From contig JARHVA010000398.1 in the NCBI GenBank assembly GCA_037957365.1, forward strand, positions 2,158,001 through 2,222,000: a DNA stretch of 64,000 bases. Reading direction: 5' to 3'. The stretch is from Torreya grandis. Taxonomy: Eukaryota > Streptophyta > Pinopsida > Cupressales > Taxaceae. Shown one piece after another: positions 45,591-58,330 of the stretch (positions within the stretch are counted from its first letter, which is position 1; each line of letters opens with the position of its first letter). The notes beneath the pieces were generated by a model that was not told where the DNA came from, made no database searches, and saw nothing but the letters and a program-made list of their open reading frames with translations. The translations under genes were made by a program, and so were the position numbers.

Positions 45591-46990
45591 TCATTGATGT
45601 CAAACACCAATACAGAGCTTATACTTAGACTATGTCTCTCTTCAAGCACTTTCTCCCCTTTGACACAATGACAAAGTGGGCTCAACCCCTGATCCTGTGG
45701 ACCTAAAAAGAATTCAAGGATAAATAATAGTAAAGGACCACCTCTAATAGATGATATAGACTCCCCCTAACATTTTACATACCTATTTTTACCTTGATAT
45801 TCTCAAATGCTCCATGACTACACTCTTCTTTGATCATACATAGCTTCTATGAAGATAAAACATACATGAACATCATAAACTACATGAATTTACCTTAAAA
45901 ACATTAAGGACTCCTCCTAATTCAATTTATATTATTCACCCTTTGATCACCTTTTTATTTTGAATAAAATGACCAAAAATTCCACTTCTTCATACTAGTC
46001 TTGCTTAGAGGCCTTGTAGCTTTACATGGACCTTGTAGAGCCCATAACTTTCTGTGTATGAACTTTCATGGCTTGAAATTTCACATCTAGAGAATTATCA
46101 TATGCCCCCTCATGTATGCCAAAAATAAACACTTATCTTTATCACCATATTTCCTTCACAAACCTACTAGCCAATTATCCCTTAATTTGCACAAATCCTC
46201 ATCCATGGAAGACACCACACACTTTCAGCGGACTATGAAACACTTTTTGACAACCACCTTCTATTCAAAATCAGCAATTGAAAATTATCTCACACCTATA
46301 GGTTAATAAAACACACTTTTGGACCAATTTTTGAGGTCACACACCTTGGATAACCTATAGACCCTTTGGTTAGGTTTTGACCTACTTGCCCTTAAGCCAA
46401 AACTGGGAAAACTTGAGAGCACTCAAAAAGCTTTAACTTGTACATAAAATATCTTCAAATCATAAAATCAATTATAGTACACATGAATGGATTAAACACA
46501 CCTTTCTATGAAACAAAATCATCTTGACAACTCATATTTCTTATTTTGACACTTGGAAACCTCCATACTCTACCTACAGACCTTCAGTACCAAAATCCCT
46601 TAACCTACCTTAAGCCCACATACTTGCAGTCTAGATCTTGAAATGAACAACTCAAAAATCAATCACCTTCATATCACTGAACTTCTTCATGTCATTCCAT
46701 AATAGGTCAATGCATCCTCTCATGAACTTATGAGGTCACCAAAAGATCAATAAAGCTCTCAACACAAAGAAACACCTTGTGGAACATCATTCTTCTATCT
46801 TCTCAAATACTCACTCATAACTATAGCATCTTCAGATCTTTGAAGAACTTGATTTTGCAACTCTCCTTTCTTATCCTATAACATCAACCAAAACCCAACT
46901 AGCATCCATCATGCTTCCTTTTTCTGACAAGTGTCTTCTTAAAGCCTAGAGAGAGGCACCCCTTAGTCATAAAGAGACTAAAAGTCCCAA
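45591..46990 (-). other. Interior of a minus-strand element, no protein recognised
   Basis: Between the gag remnant and the polypurine tract I can identify no protease, integrase, RT or RNase H motif. Pol has apparently been deleted or eroded. Confidence 0.4.
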
Positions 46991-46999
46991 AACTTAGGA

Positions 47000-48324
47000 G
47001 ACTCCCAAATCTCCATACTCTCATTTGAATTCCATTCCTAATTCATCATCAAATTGACTTTAAATGGATATTTGACTTCATTCTTTTCTTTAGACTTGTC
47101 AACAAATGTAGACAGCATAAACTCTTGAATTTCCTTCATGTCTATCATGGAAAACAAACCATCTTTGGTATCAATCTGATCTCTCTTAACAAGCTTAGGT
47201 TTCCACAACCATTTGTGACCTCTTCCTTACACACTAGGAGCTCCATACACATTATTTTGCTTTGAGACCTCATTCAGCCTATTCTTGTAATACCCAGCAA
47301 TGTGAGTAATTATATGACATCTAAAACAAACAAGATCATTCATACCTTTTGCTTGATGATGATTGTAATCTTTCTTTGACTGATTTCTTCTCGTCTTACA
47401 TTCTCTAGCAATGTGACCAAACTAATTGCATGCATAACAATGACTCTAGGATGAATATATAATAGCATTGATATGTATATCTTTTCTTCTTTCTTGCACT
47501 CTAGTAGCCTGATTGAAATTATCTTGACTTGATGGTCTTTGTTTGCAGAATCTAGCAATGTGACCAACTCTTTGATAACTATAGCAAACAATGTCTTTCA
47601 TAACCTTTGTTTGAATATGGCATTGATCTCCCTTTGACTAATTGTTTATTCTTACACAATCATTTTCCCTATGACCAATAAGATGACAAATAAAATAATG
47701 TCCCATAAAATATTTAGCATACATTAAAACATTTGGTTGTCTGATTGGCTTCATTTTTCCTTTGACCTAATTTGACTTATTTTCTTTCATGCTACCATCC
47801 TCTTTGCCTTGTTCTGATATATTTTTTTCTTCTTTAATTTTCCTATTTTGATTATGATAATTTTCATGATCATCCTTCAGGGAAACAAGATTAGCCTTCA
47901 ATTGAAAAAATTCATCTTCTTTAGCTCTCATGCTTGAACTTGGAGCCTCTAATTGAATTTTGAGATCTTTAATGGTCTTCTTATCCTCCTTAGCTTCTTT
48001 GGTCATGTCATACTTCAATCTACATGATTTCTCTTCCATAAACTTGATCAATTATTGATTATCATTTTCCTCTCTCATGGACTTGCCTAACAAAATCCCC
48101 TCAAGAGATATGCCTTGTGCTTCAGGACCTTTGATCATATTCCTCATTTTATGATTCCTCTTATTTAGCTCCTTCAATTCACCAAGTGCACTTATGAGCT
48201 CAACTTCTAGATCAAATTATTCATCATCATTATCATATAACTCTTCTTCTTCTCCACTATCATGGCAAACTTATTCATCACACATGATGTCTTTTTCTTT
48301 TAAACAGCTTTCCTTTTTACCCAT
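47000..48324 (-). pseudogene. Copia-like gag with four tandem zinc knuckles
   Basis: Starting near 48,324 (MGKKESCLKEKDIMCDE), one minus frame continues past stops to about 47,000. First comes an acidic stretch and a long Lys/Glu coiled coil (48,051-47,767, for example KEDKKTIKDLKIQLEA). Four CCHC-type knuckles follow: FICHLIGHRENDC (47,695-47,655, first Cys now Tyr), CYSYQRVGHIARFC (47,587-47,545, second Cys now Tyr), CYACN-stop-FGHIAREC (47,441-47,398) and CFRCHIITHIAGYY (47,333-47,290, last Cys now Tyr). At least eight stops, each in a position readable as a former CAA or CAG codon; no frameshift was found. It lies about 60 bp downstream of the primer site at 48,371-48,385, so it belongs to the element with LTR B-2. 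No capsid-type UBN2 core was recognised. Confidence 0.68.
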
Positions 48325-48370
48325 ATTGTACCTTATATCACCTTCAAGTGGTTAAACTTGCAATGAAGGT

Positions 48371-48385
48371 CCTACTCTGATACCA
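48371..48385 (-). promoter_or_regulatory. Primer-binding site next to LTR B-2
   Basis: Minus strand tggtatcagagtagg: 11 of 12 positions match the initiator tRNA-Met site. It lies two bases from the LTR terminus ctctaaca. Confidence 0.88.
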
Positions 48386-48387
48386 AT

Positions 48388-49675
48388 TGTTAGAGGTACA
48401 ATCATTTGGGGGTGAATCAGTGATGTTAGATAATCCAATTACTTTCCTAACTCTTAAACATTAATCACATACAATCATGATGCATACAAATTAACCATTG
48501 TAATGAACAAGGAATATATAGCAAGAGTAAACAAATAACATAAGATATATGTGGGAAACCCTCGTGGGGGATAGAACCCACTAAACCCTACAAGATGGAC
48601 TATAGTCCTATAATGACAAGATCTAATTTAGACTAGCACCAATTGATCAAGGAACACCCATCCCTTAATTTAGTGAGACACCAATCCCACAAGGAGCTAC
48701 TACCCCTGTCTAGCTGAGCATGTACAACAACTAGACCTTTTAACAAGTTTCACCTTGTAAGGAGGAATCAACGAAAACTAAGCACCCACCCATCTACCTT
48801 GAACATATCATAACCTTTTATCTGATGTCTTCTACACCTGATGATGATCTTCTCTTACTTTCTCTCTTTCCCCTTTACACTCTCACAAACTTTCACACAC
48901 AAACAATGTATCCAAAACACCCTTTTGGATCATTCTTCACTTCTTAGCACATATACAATCAGAAAACCTACAAAAATTATGTCATAACATCAGCATCATG
49001 ACTTGTAGGTCATGCACACAATCTTCAACCTACAATGCTCTTTAATCCATCCACTAAGCACACTCACTCAATTAGCATCTAGGGCTTACTCACTCAATCT
49101 GCCTCTTTTAGGCTCATTAGGTCCAATGACCTATGTGTTCACCTTCATCACCTTGATCAAACAAGCATGATTGATCATCTTCACTCTTTTTTGGTCCTTA
49201 ATGACCTATACCTTATGTTTCAAATGTTCTCTCCTTTGTTTGGCTCTACACTCTGACAACACTTCTCCAAATAGGCCAATTGTGCCTAGTATTTATACCA
49301 TACACTTATCTAACCCATCTTGTTTAGCCAACATGCTTACCATACTTGTTATAACTTTTAAATATGTCTCCACACATGTTACATGGGTGAAACACTCCAC
49401 TCTATAGGTCATCCATTGTCCTTAAGACTCAAATACTCCATTAGGCCTTAACGAGACCCAAAACAATTAGGCCTTCACATCTACACGTTACTCTCACAAC
49501 CTCTTGAACCACCTTTAGCTTTCACCAATGATTATAACATATCAAAACTATCTCTAATAGACCCTTGCTCACTCCCTCATGGGTCCATACCACTTGGAGC
49601 ACCAATTCAATGCTTGAACCTACAAATTAGGTCTCCTTGCTCTTCAGGTCTTCATACATAAAAAACATAGTCTCA
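48388..49675 (-). repeat. 5' LTR B-2 of a minus-strand element
   Basis: 1,288 bp, on the minus strand TGAGACT to CTCTAACA. Homologous to the solo LTR at 25,029-26,324. The primer site and gag at its left fix its orientation. No partner LTR of this family occurs at the other side of the gag, so the element is truncated. Confidence 0.82.
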
Positions 49676-49704
49676 AAATTCTAAAGTAAACGCTTCAGTC
49701 TTTC

Positions 49705-51340
49705 ACATAGCCATATGATTAGATCACATGGGTGAATCCTTCAGGACCTTTAAAACACCTCCATGTGCTTTACGCATTTCAACACAAGATCTAAACACTA
49801 GTCTCTCAAAATGACCACTTATACTCGTCATATCCAATCAAAATACAGTCAAGATATTTTAAATTTTCATATTTGATCAGGGGCATATCATGACATCCAA
49901 TAATTTATCATAATCCTTAGATACTTATATAACATCTCCATACTCATTTGCTTCTTCAATTCTGCTCAGAACACCTTCAACTCACTCTTGTAACATGGTC
50001 ACTCAATCTGCCAATGCATTCAACAAACATAGTAAAATTTTAAGCCTTTGTTTACATTAAAGATGGATTGGTAAAACCTCCACAATCCATACAAATAGTC
50101 TTCATGGAATCTATAAAACTCTTTAATAGTTAGTTCATCTTGAAACATCAAGACACTATCAAGAACAACTCAATTATCCTTTTCGGGTCACTTGTAGAAC
50201 ATGGTCAAGCACAAAGTCAAATTTGGAACTTAATATCTACAACTTTACAAACATTAATACCTTTTAATAAACTATTTTTGTATGTGCCTTGAATTCCTCT
50301 TCAATTTTTTTACTCCATCAGAAATTTTGTCATATGCTTAAGATATAGATCAAAACCCATCAATGGTTTTCTTTCACAAATTTAAATATTTAAATTCCAA
50401 CAACCACTATGTAAATATTAAACATTAGACACTTTGTCATCATCTCATGTTCCCTGATAATTTTGAATAAATGTGCTCCGTTTATCTCCTTATAAGTCTT
50501 CTAACTTTAACCTACAGTCGTTCATCATTGATCTTAGATCCTCACTTTCATGATTGTGCCACTTGGTGACTTTGCATTCCTACTATACACATTGACTATT
50601 TAAATCAATGCATTCCATTTATCTCCAATAGTATGAACACTCACATTCCATTGATCTTCTATCAAATCATTGAGATTGAGACACGTGTCACTAGTGCATG
50701 CAATCTCAAGAACCTTCGACAAATTGACTTCACATGCACCATTGATTTACATTTGATAAGATCATGCACTCTGTTAGATCCTTATTTGGTCAGATTAAAT
50801 GCTCATTATATATTTTTGATATGATTAAACATTCATTGTAGATCTTTGATAATGCAAATTTGGCTAAGTATGGGAACCACTACAATCTACCTAGAAGGCC
50901 AACTTTGCACCTTAATAACTTTTTCTATGTTCAACCTCATGACCTAAAATTTGAACCATGTGATCACCTTTCATAGGGGAATCCATTCATATATCAAAAT
51001 ATTCCTAAAACTTTCACATGTTTTAAATATGATGTCATCAATATTCTCACTTAGCTTTATCTATCAAGATGACTACTTGAGCTTAGACATTCATATGACT
51101 ATTCTGATGGATTATGTTCACTTTCATAAGCACTCCAAGCACTCAAAACACCCCATAGGTTCTCTAAAACATGACCATACTATCAATAACATCCATTAAT
51201 TGCCTCACTAATTCAACCACTAAAGAACCATGTAATAACACTGAAGCACATTGAAGCACACTTTGTCATTATCATTCTAGCACACATGACACCTCATCAA
51301 CATCCTTGGTCACCTTGGAGACATCATTGACAAACCTCCA
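49705..51340 (-). repeat. LTR-like repeat C, copy b
   Basis: Homologous to 41,404-42,530 plus 45,054-45,573. It ends at cctcca, equivalent to the cctca LTR start of copy a. It shows what the repeat looks like without the nested 2.5-kb element. It abuts LTR B-2 at 49,676-49,704, so one of the two inserted into or beside the other. Confidence 0.65.
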
Positions 51341-51344
51341 ACAT

Positions 51345-52000
51345 TATTTATACAAGATTTATATCAGTCCATGCTCATTTTAGTCTGCAAACATATTGAA
51401 TAGAATATTAAAAAAGTCCTGATATATAACTAATTTTAAACCATCCTTCCCTGATACATAGACTTGACTTAACCAATTTATTTTTTGAGTATCAAATATT
51501 GACTATCAGAATATAGTTATAATAGATGGGATGAATATATGTGAGGGATATCTTATTCTTTCCTTAGCTATTATATGTTTTAAGTCAATATTTAGACGAT
51601 ATCTTTTCATAAGTCAATATTAAGTTGATAATAATAAGTCTTGTATAAAAATGAGGGAATGCATATAATATTACATAAGCTAATATTTCTCATATAGTGT
51701 GGATTTATATAGGCTAATATTAAGAAGTCTTGGTTTATTATTTAGAATGTTGAATATTGAATACGTCATCGAAATCCACTAGTTACAGTTGTTGTAAATA
51801 AAATTAAGAGTTTTGAGGACCTTTTTTGTTAGGGAGCGTCACTATTGTTTAAATATGATGTATGTGGTTTAATTAATAATTGTATTTTATTAATTTATAG
51901 CCATATTTGACCAAGAGAACCAATTTGAAATATGGCCCATTAATTATTAAACCAATGTTGTTACATGAGGTGACTCATGAGTTTAAATAGAACCTTTATT
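51345..52000. other. No gene seen
   Basis: AT-rich, no open frame. A tgttacatgagg near 51,959 might be the start of the following LTR-like block, but no target duplication supports it. Confidence 0.45.
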
Positions 52001-52004
52001 TTGA

Positions 52005-52240
52005 GCATGTAGTGATTTTACCTGCTAAATGCAGTGACCCTTTTTGAGCATGCAACGATTTTACCTGCTAAATGTAGTGACCCTTTTTTAGCATGCAGCA
52101 ATTTTACTTACTAAATTTTGTGACCCTTTTTAAGCATGCAACAATATTACTTGCTAAATGTAGTGACCCTTTTTAAGCATGTAGTAATTTTACCTGTTGA
52201 ATGCAATGACTATTTTTGAACATGGAATGTTTTACTTACT
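52005..52240 (+). repeat. 43-bp minisatellite, array b (about 5 units)
   Basis: Units such as atgtagtgattttacctgct followed by aaatgcagtgaccctttttgagc. Same unit and phase as array a, but here no integrase coding sequence precedes it. Confidence 0.85.
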
Positions 52241-54843
52241 AAGTCTAGCAAACTAATTGGTGGTAGAATATAGAAAACTACTATGTATTAAAGTATAGTG
52301 GACTATTCTATGATAGAAACCCATGAATTGCTTTGTTGTAAAAATCATGAACAGAATGCTTAAAATAAGACACCATGATTTGTTTAGCCTTTGCCAGTGA
52401 TTCTGTATGTGAAATACAATTTGCTTATACCCTCCAAAATTGTATGGTGTTGCTACCAATTATATAGGTATTTAAAAGCATTGTATTTTATTGACTTCCT
52501 GCCAAACCATAGCTATATATTAATTATCTTTGAGTCATGGCAATATTATTAGTGTCTTGATAAGTAATTTTTAATAAGACTTAGATGGTGTAAAGTTGAT
52601 AAGGACTCAGCATTCATGGTGCAACCTCACTTTTTAGGAAAGATAGATGGTGAAAACATTATCAAAGAGATGGGAGGTCGAAACTTTATTATAAGGGCAC
52701 CTAATGTCTCTAGAAGAAACACTAGAAATTCCCTTCTCCAAATGAGCTTACCCTTGGAATTTTCTTTTGCATTGTTTTATACCAGATTCTATGAACCTAT
52801 TTTTGGTATAATCTAGATTAAATAGACATTGTGAGGACATTAGGTAATTATCCTTCAAAAGTTGAAGGTTTTTCTTTACAAAATTAAACATTCAAATTAT
52901 AACCACCTTCCATACAGTTTACCTGTTCAAACTATGTTGACCTTATAATTATTGAATGTTTTTGGTAAGAGTTACAATAAACATGGACTTACATATATTA
53001 TGCTGCAATAATTATGGAAATTACTTCTATACTAGGTTAATACTTTGAATAGTATTTTGGTTATAGAACATGTGGTAGCTTAAAAGAGTATATAGGTTCA
53101 TTTAGGCCAAATAACCTAAACTAAGGAGTGTGTTCCTCTAAATATAGTTCCACGGGTGATAGAACTATGTATAATGGAGACTTAGATATTATGTGTATAT
53201 GAATGCTCATGTAGAGGGTCTTACTCATATGATTTAACATGGATTGTTAAAAGGTAACATATTCTTTCAATGTATAATCAAGATTATGAGACATTGACAT
53301 CTTTGAAACTTGGTTATAGGTATATTATTGAGTATATTTATATGTTCAGGAAACTATACTACCAAAGTATGTATGAGTATGGTGTGAGTAACATAAAAAT
53401 TGGTCACAGGAAACTATGAGTTGTAAAACTGTGTTCCTAACCAAGCATTAAATGATAGATGCATATTTAAAGTTCTGCATTGGCCTTTATTATTTTAAAT
53501 TAAGCTATGTGATTGGAGATCCTCAATTAGAGTTATAAATGACTATAGGTAACTCTTGATTAAAAATTATAATGAAATGTGGTTTAAGTAATTGCATAGT
53601 ACTAGAGTACTTATATGTAGTGCATGTTAAGATGTACAAGTGCTCATATATGGAGATTATACCTATAGTTTAACAAATGATTAAGTTTCTTAGGAATCAG
53701 AAATTATAACCTTTTGGAACAGTCTCCTAGAAACAAAATTAATTGTTAGAATGAAAGATCATAATGGGTTTATGAATTCTCTATTTCTCTATAAATGATT
53801 GATTAGTTGTAAGTTTATATGTATTTTGTATTGAATACTTGTGTGTGGCACATATTATATAGATGTTAATATGTTTTAATGGTTGGTTATACTTAGTATG
53901 TAATAGTGCATCGTGATGTGTGCATATATGTTATATTTCTTTGAATGCTAGTATGCAGTTTAGACTTAGGGTATACCCAGGTGGTATAGCTCCGTACTTG
54001 AATCGTTATTATGTATGTGTGTCACTTGATTCTTGAAATTGTAAGTTTGTATTATGTGTTATTATGTAGTTGGGAACCTATGATAGTATGGGATATCATA
54101 GAGAACTATAGTATAAATGTATATTATACCTATATGATACATGTAAATGTTATGCCTAGACTTACATCTAAATTTGACTAATTTTTTGTATACATGCTAG
54201 TTATTGCTATGAATAGTGTGTTTTATAATAGTTGGTAAGACTTCGTATGCATGCATGCAATCTTTGAGAGTTTAACAAATACTATGAGGGTATGTTATTA
54301 TGCTCCATGGGAATAGAGACTTGCTTCATTAAATCTAGTTACTTGAATAGATGCTTATGTTTCTATGTTTTTAAGACTACTTTATATGATTATTTTTGGG
54401 AAACTAGTAGTATGTTATCAAATACTAGACTATGGTAATATAGGTTATCATGGGGTGTAGTATGTCAAAAACTAACTATGATAGTTAAAATTTGTAGTTG
54501 AATGTGTAAAAAAACCTGGATGGTATAAACCATAGTCATTATTTCTAGTATGGGATATAAAATAAAGTAAGATTCATTCATACGTTAGATGGAACAAGTG
54601 AATGCTTTGGTTACTCCTATGTTTAACACACTATATGATCGTGTTTGCTAGTAGGATGTAAATTAAATGAATCTTGTGGTTGAATTGTATTTGACCAATA
54701 TGCATTGTTGATTTGGAGTAAAGAGTGAGGACTTCACTAGCGTGCTAGTATCACAATGATAGATGAAGGCAACCTATATTCAGTATATGTGTTTAATAAA
54801 AAAAATCATGTATTTCTATGTCTAACCCAATGGGGTTGTTACA
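52005..54843 (+). repeat. Large LTR-like repeat G, copy b
   Basis: Collinear with 17,009-21,187. It lacks the AT expansion, the 529-bp insertion and about 660 bp near its right end. The block ends ggttgttaca with no primer site after it, so it is a solo or 3' LTR, or an element end in the other orientation. A shared 66-codon frame (52,616-52,816) has 8 amino-acid changes relative to copy a, most base changes being non-synonymous, so it is not a conserved gene. Confidence 0.7.
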
Positions 54844-54848
54844 TTCTC

Positions 54849-54990
54849 CACTCTAAGCACTCTTGTAGTGAAACCTCCTCTTTGTGCCATTTATTTAAAT
54901 TAAAATAACAACTCCACACCTTTAACCCAATATTCATGCTACAAGATGTCTTCTTTATTTTCTACCCACACTCACAAATGCATAAAATAA
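54849..54990 (+). repeat. Short repeat X, copy b
   Basis: Matches 15,885-16,032 and lies directly beyond the terminus of repeat G copy b. It continues to the right into sequence not shared with copy a. Confidence 0.55.
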
Positions 54991-56467
54991 ACTTTTATCC
55001 ATGTGCTCACCTACAAGGAAGAAAACCTTAGTCCAATACAAATTGGTACAGTCATGGCTAGGGACTTAATGAAGAGATGCCTTAGACCCATTTATCCTTA
55101 AAAATTACAAAGTCAAACAATTAAATAAAACATAGTAATAAACAAATTCAGTTGTTTATTAGATTTCAATGGATGTAAATATATCTTACATGCACAAAGA
55201 CAATAACATAAAAATATCGAATGATATGTGCTACAATATATCCTCAAATATTTAATTTCTAACTCATGGTCTTCATAATTTTAAATATTCCTTACAATAC
55301 TCACTATGATCTCTATACTCAAGCTCACTAACTAGCTAGTTTAAGCGTAGGGGCATGTTTGTATATAAGCACAAGACCTACCTACTTATAATAATGTTCT
55401 CAAATCCCACTAAAAACATTAAATATTTATTAAAAAAAATTATTCACAATGAAATTACATGTTCATTACAATTTTAATGCACCTTAACATATCACAACAA
55501 AACACATCAAAAAGTGACACTAAATGAAATTACAATAACCATCCATGATTCAATGAATTAAATGCAAATGGTTTGGAACTGTAATGGATATTTTATCCAT
55601 AGTACTTAACAATATTATGTAAATTTAGAACAAATTGCATGTGATAATTTATGCAAAAATTAGAACCTCGTAAGGGTCAGTCACAACACTTCACAACCAA
55701 TGGATGCATAGAATATTCCTTGTGTAATGATCCTCATATTCACACTGTTACGCATCAACACCTACATAAGATGTCACAAGCTTCACCATTATCAATAATA
55801 ACTTTCCTAAAGATTCACAATCATATCCAAATTGACCCTTACTACATGCACCATCAAAGCTACACAAAAAAAACAAACAAAAAATGCATGCTTAAAGGTA
55901 GTATAAAAACACACAAAAATTGGGAATTGTGCAAAATGCCAAAGTGTTTATTTTTTGATTAAGTGTTACACTAAGTGTTTTTATTTTGGTGTATTATTAA
56001 AAGTGAACTTAGAGGTTCTTGCATCGTGAAATATGCAGTGTTTTTGGCATGAGTCCCTTGAGTGGGGGTTGCTCTACATACCAGTCTTGAAAATCGTGGA
56101 TCAATATTATTTTATTGCATGTGATTGACCAATCCCAATTTGAGAGAAGCATCCACCTTCTCTCCCTATGTTCACAAATAAAATTATATGATCTTTCACT
56201 AATTCAGTCCTTCTTTTTGTACAAGTATGCAACCACAGGACTTCAGTAGATAAAGAGTGGAATAAATAACTTGTGTGAACTCCTAGACAAGTTTGTAATA
56301 TATATGCTTAATGTGTGTGATTTCATATCTTGTAGGAGATGATAAATGGCTTAGTATAAATGTGTATATATAGAAATTTTATTTTAAATTGGAATATATT
56401 CATGCATAGGATGGCCATGGAAAGGTGTGAAAACCAATAATCAAGGTACAAGAGTACATGACATGGT
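54991..56467. other. No gene recognised
   Basis: AT-rich. An open plus frame of 103 codons (55,651-55,962) is rich in His, Lys and Thr, and matches nothing I know; it is probably chance. Confidence 0.45.
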
Positions 56468-56472
56468 GGCAT

Positions 56473-57485
56473 TGAAGGATCCCAAAATAAATTTGGATGC
56501 ACAAAATATATAGGTTCTTACAAGACAAAGATATAAATCTGATTATTTGCCTTTAGAGTATGCTGATACAAAATTATATTGCCCAGATTTGCTTCAATAG
56601 TGAATAATCAAAAATTACAGTACATAGCAATACTAAGGAAAGTATGAAGAAGTCAAAAGACCGAATAACCTAGAAATATACACAGATCTGGATGTTGTGT
56701 CAAAAACACAGTCGCCGATGTCGGTGCTTCTACTGACGTCGATCGATACACTGCCATCGTCAGCTGTCTGGTGGCAATCTCTGCCTGTTGGTGACTGTCT
56801 GCCTATGACTGCCTGACTACCAATGTCGGTCACTGATCGGCCGATGTCGGTTTACCTGCCGATGTCGGTCACTTATCTACTGATGTCGGCCTCTGAAATA
56901 CCCTACAACCTGCAACTGTGAACTATGCCCTTCTTCCCTTTTATGAATCTACTAGTACGGCCTAGTACCGATCTATATAGATTCTATATAGAACCTAATC
57001 TGAAGATATAAATATATAAATCTAAATCAAATCTAATGAATAAGTACTTGGAAACCTCTGCATATGTTGAACCCTTGATATACCCAGTGAATGACCTCTG
57101 AAGCTCCAGATCTGATCAATATGCACAATCTAAATTCTGTCGCGAATCCACCCCTGAAAAGTGTTGGGTTTTCGTCCAACTCTTCTCCAATCTGCTGAAG
57201 GTTTGCGTCCTCAGATATTTTAGCTGAATCACAGATTCAAGCTTCACAATACTCAGAATATTTTAGAAAGAAAAGATATTCCAAATGCTTTGCCCTCCAC
57301 TTATTTTAAAGGCTCCCAGGAAACTTCTAAAAGAAGTCAACTTTATTTAATATGTTATTTTATTTATTTCCATAATAATTAAATTAATTAATTAAAGTTA
57401 TCCGTTTGAAGCAATCTTAACTTTTGGACAACTTAAATTAATTAAATTAATTAAACCATTTTAACAGAAATTTGGGGACATTACA
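56473..57485 (-). repeat. Gypsy 3' LTR
   Basis: TG to CA termini on the plus strand (tgaaggatccc to gacattaca), equal to the right LTR in length. A CpG-rich cluster of GCCGATGTCGGT-type motifs is at 56,711-56,890. The outer 180 bp differ from the right copy at only about 2 positions; the motif cluster differs far more, nearly all C/T or G/A. Confidence 0.94.
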
Positions 57486-57505
57486 GTCCTCCCTTCCTAG
57501 AGATT
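57486..57505 (-). promoter_or_regulatory. Gypsy polypurine tract
   Basis: Minus strand ctaggaagggaggac directly before the LTR start TGTAATG. Confidence 0.85.
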
Positions 57506-57604
57506 GCTTGTCCTCAAGCAATTCGCTCCTGATACCCAACACCAACTTCCAGGATCCCATATCATTCTCAAAAAGCCGCAAACTCTATGATCTGAAACAC
57601 TATG

Positions 57605-58321
57605 CTAAAAAATATCTGTGAATACATTCTCCTTATTTCTCCTAGAGAGTAGTGTGATAATTCTCAATATGTAATTAGCAAACTCATCATCACATACCTT
57701 AGACTTAGAAAAAGGCCGCTGCACTACTCTAATTATCAAACTCTCACAATCCCCATAAGGATGTTGACTCATAATTGGAAAGGAAAATGACCTGCAACAA
57801 ATAGAATTATTTACCTCATCACCCATAAAATGAGACTCCATCTTGTGAGATGATCCCTCCTTAGGTCCTCCATCTTGTGCTGCCCTCAAGATAATCTTCT
57901 TTCCCCCAGAAAGGAATTCTAACTGCATACGGTGGTGATCAATAATGTAACACCCAATGCCCTATAACCACTGCATGCCCAAGACCACATCATAATCCTC
58001 TAAAGGAAACACATAAAAATCATCGGTCAGAGTGTAATCCCCCATCTGAATGCTAAGCTGTGGAATTCATTTGGTACAACCCAAAACTGCACCATCTGCC
58101 ACCTTTACCCCAAAACCATCAAACTTCTCATACTGTAATCCACGCCTTCCCACTAACTTCCAGTCAATGAAGTTATGTGTAGCACCTGTATCTACCAAGC
58201 TCACAACCCACTTACCCTTAAGTGTACCTTTCAACTGAAAGGCATGAAAGTTAGGATAACTGGAGAGGGTAGCCATAATTGCTTTGGCTGATGCCAAAGG
58301 CTCCGTGGTGTCTAACTCCAA
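57605..58321 (-). pseudogene. Gypsy aspartic protease and start of the RT linker
   Basis: The minus frame 58,321-58,067 holds WVVSLVDTGATHNFIDWKLV, with the catalytic DTGA. After a TGA that looks like a former CGA, the same frame continues through DDFYVFPLEDYDVVLGMQWL, a second stop, then HHRMQLEFLSGGKKIILRAA (57,928 onward), the link toward RT. RT itself never begins: unrelated or scrambled sequence follows to the polypurine tract. Confidence 0.85.
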
Positions 58322-58330
58322 CTGTGTCTG

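Noticed and set aside
17655..52816. A 66-codon frame shared by 17,655-17,855 and 52,616-52,816 as a conserved small gene
   Set aside because: The two copies differ by 8 amino acids, with most base changes non-synonymous, the same rate as flanking repeat DNA. It is carried along by the duplicated repeat, not selected.
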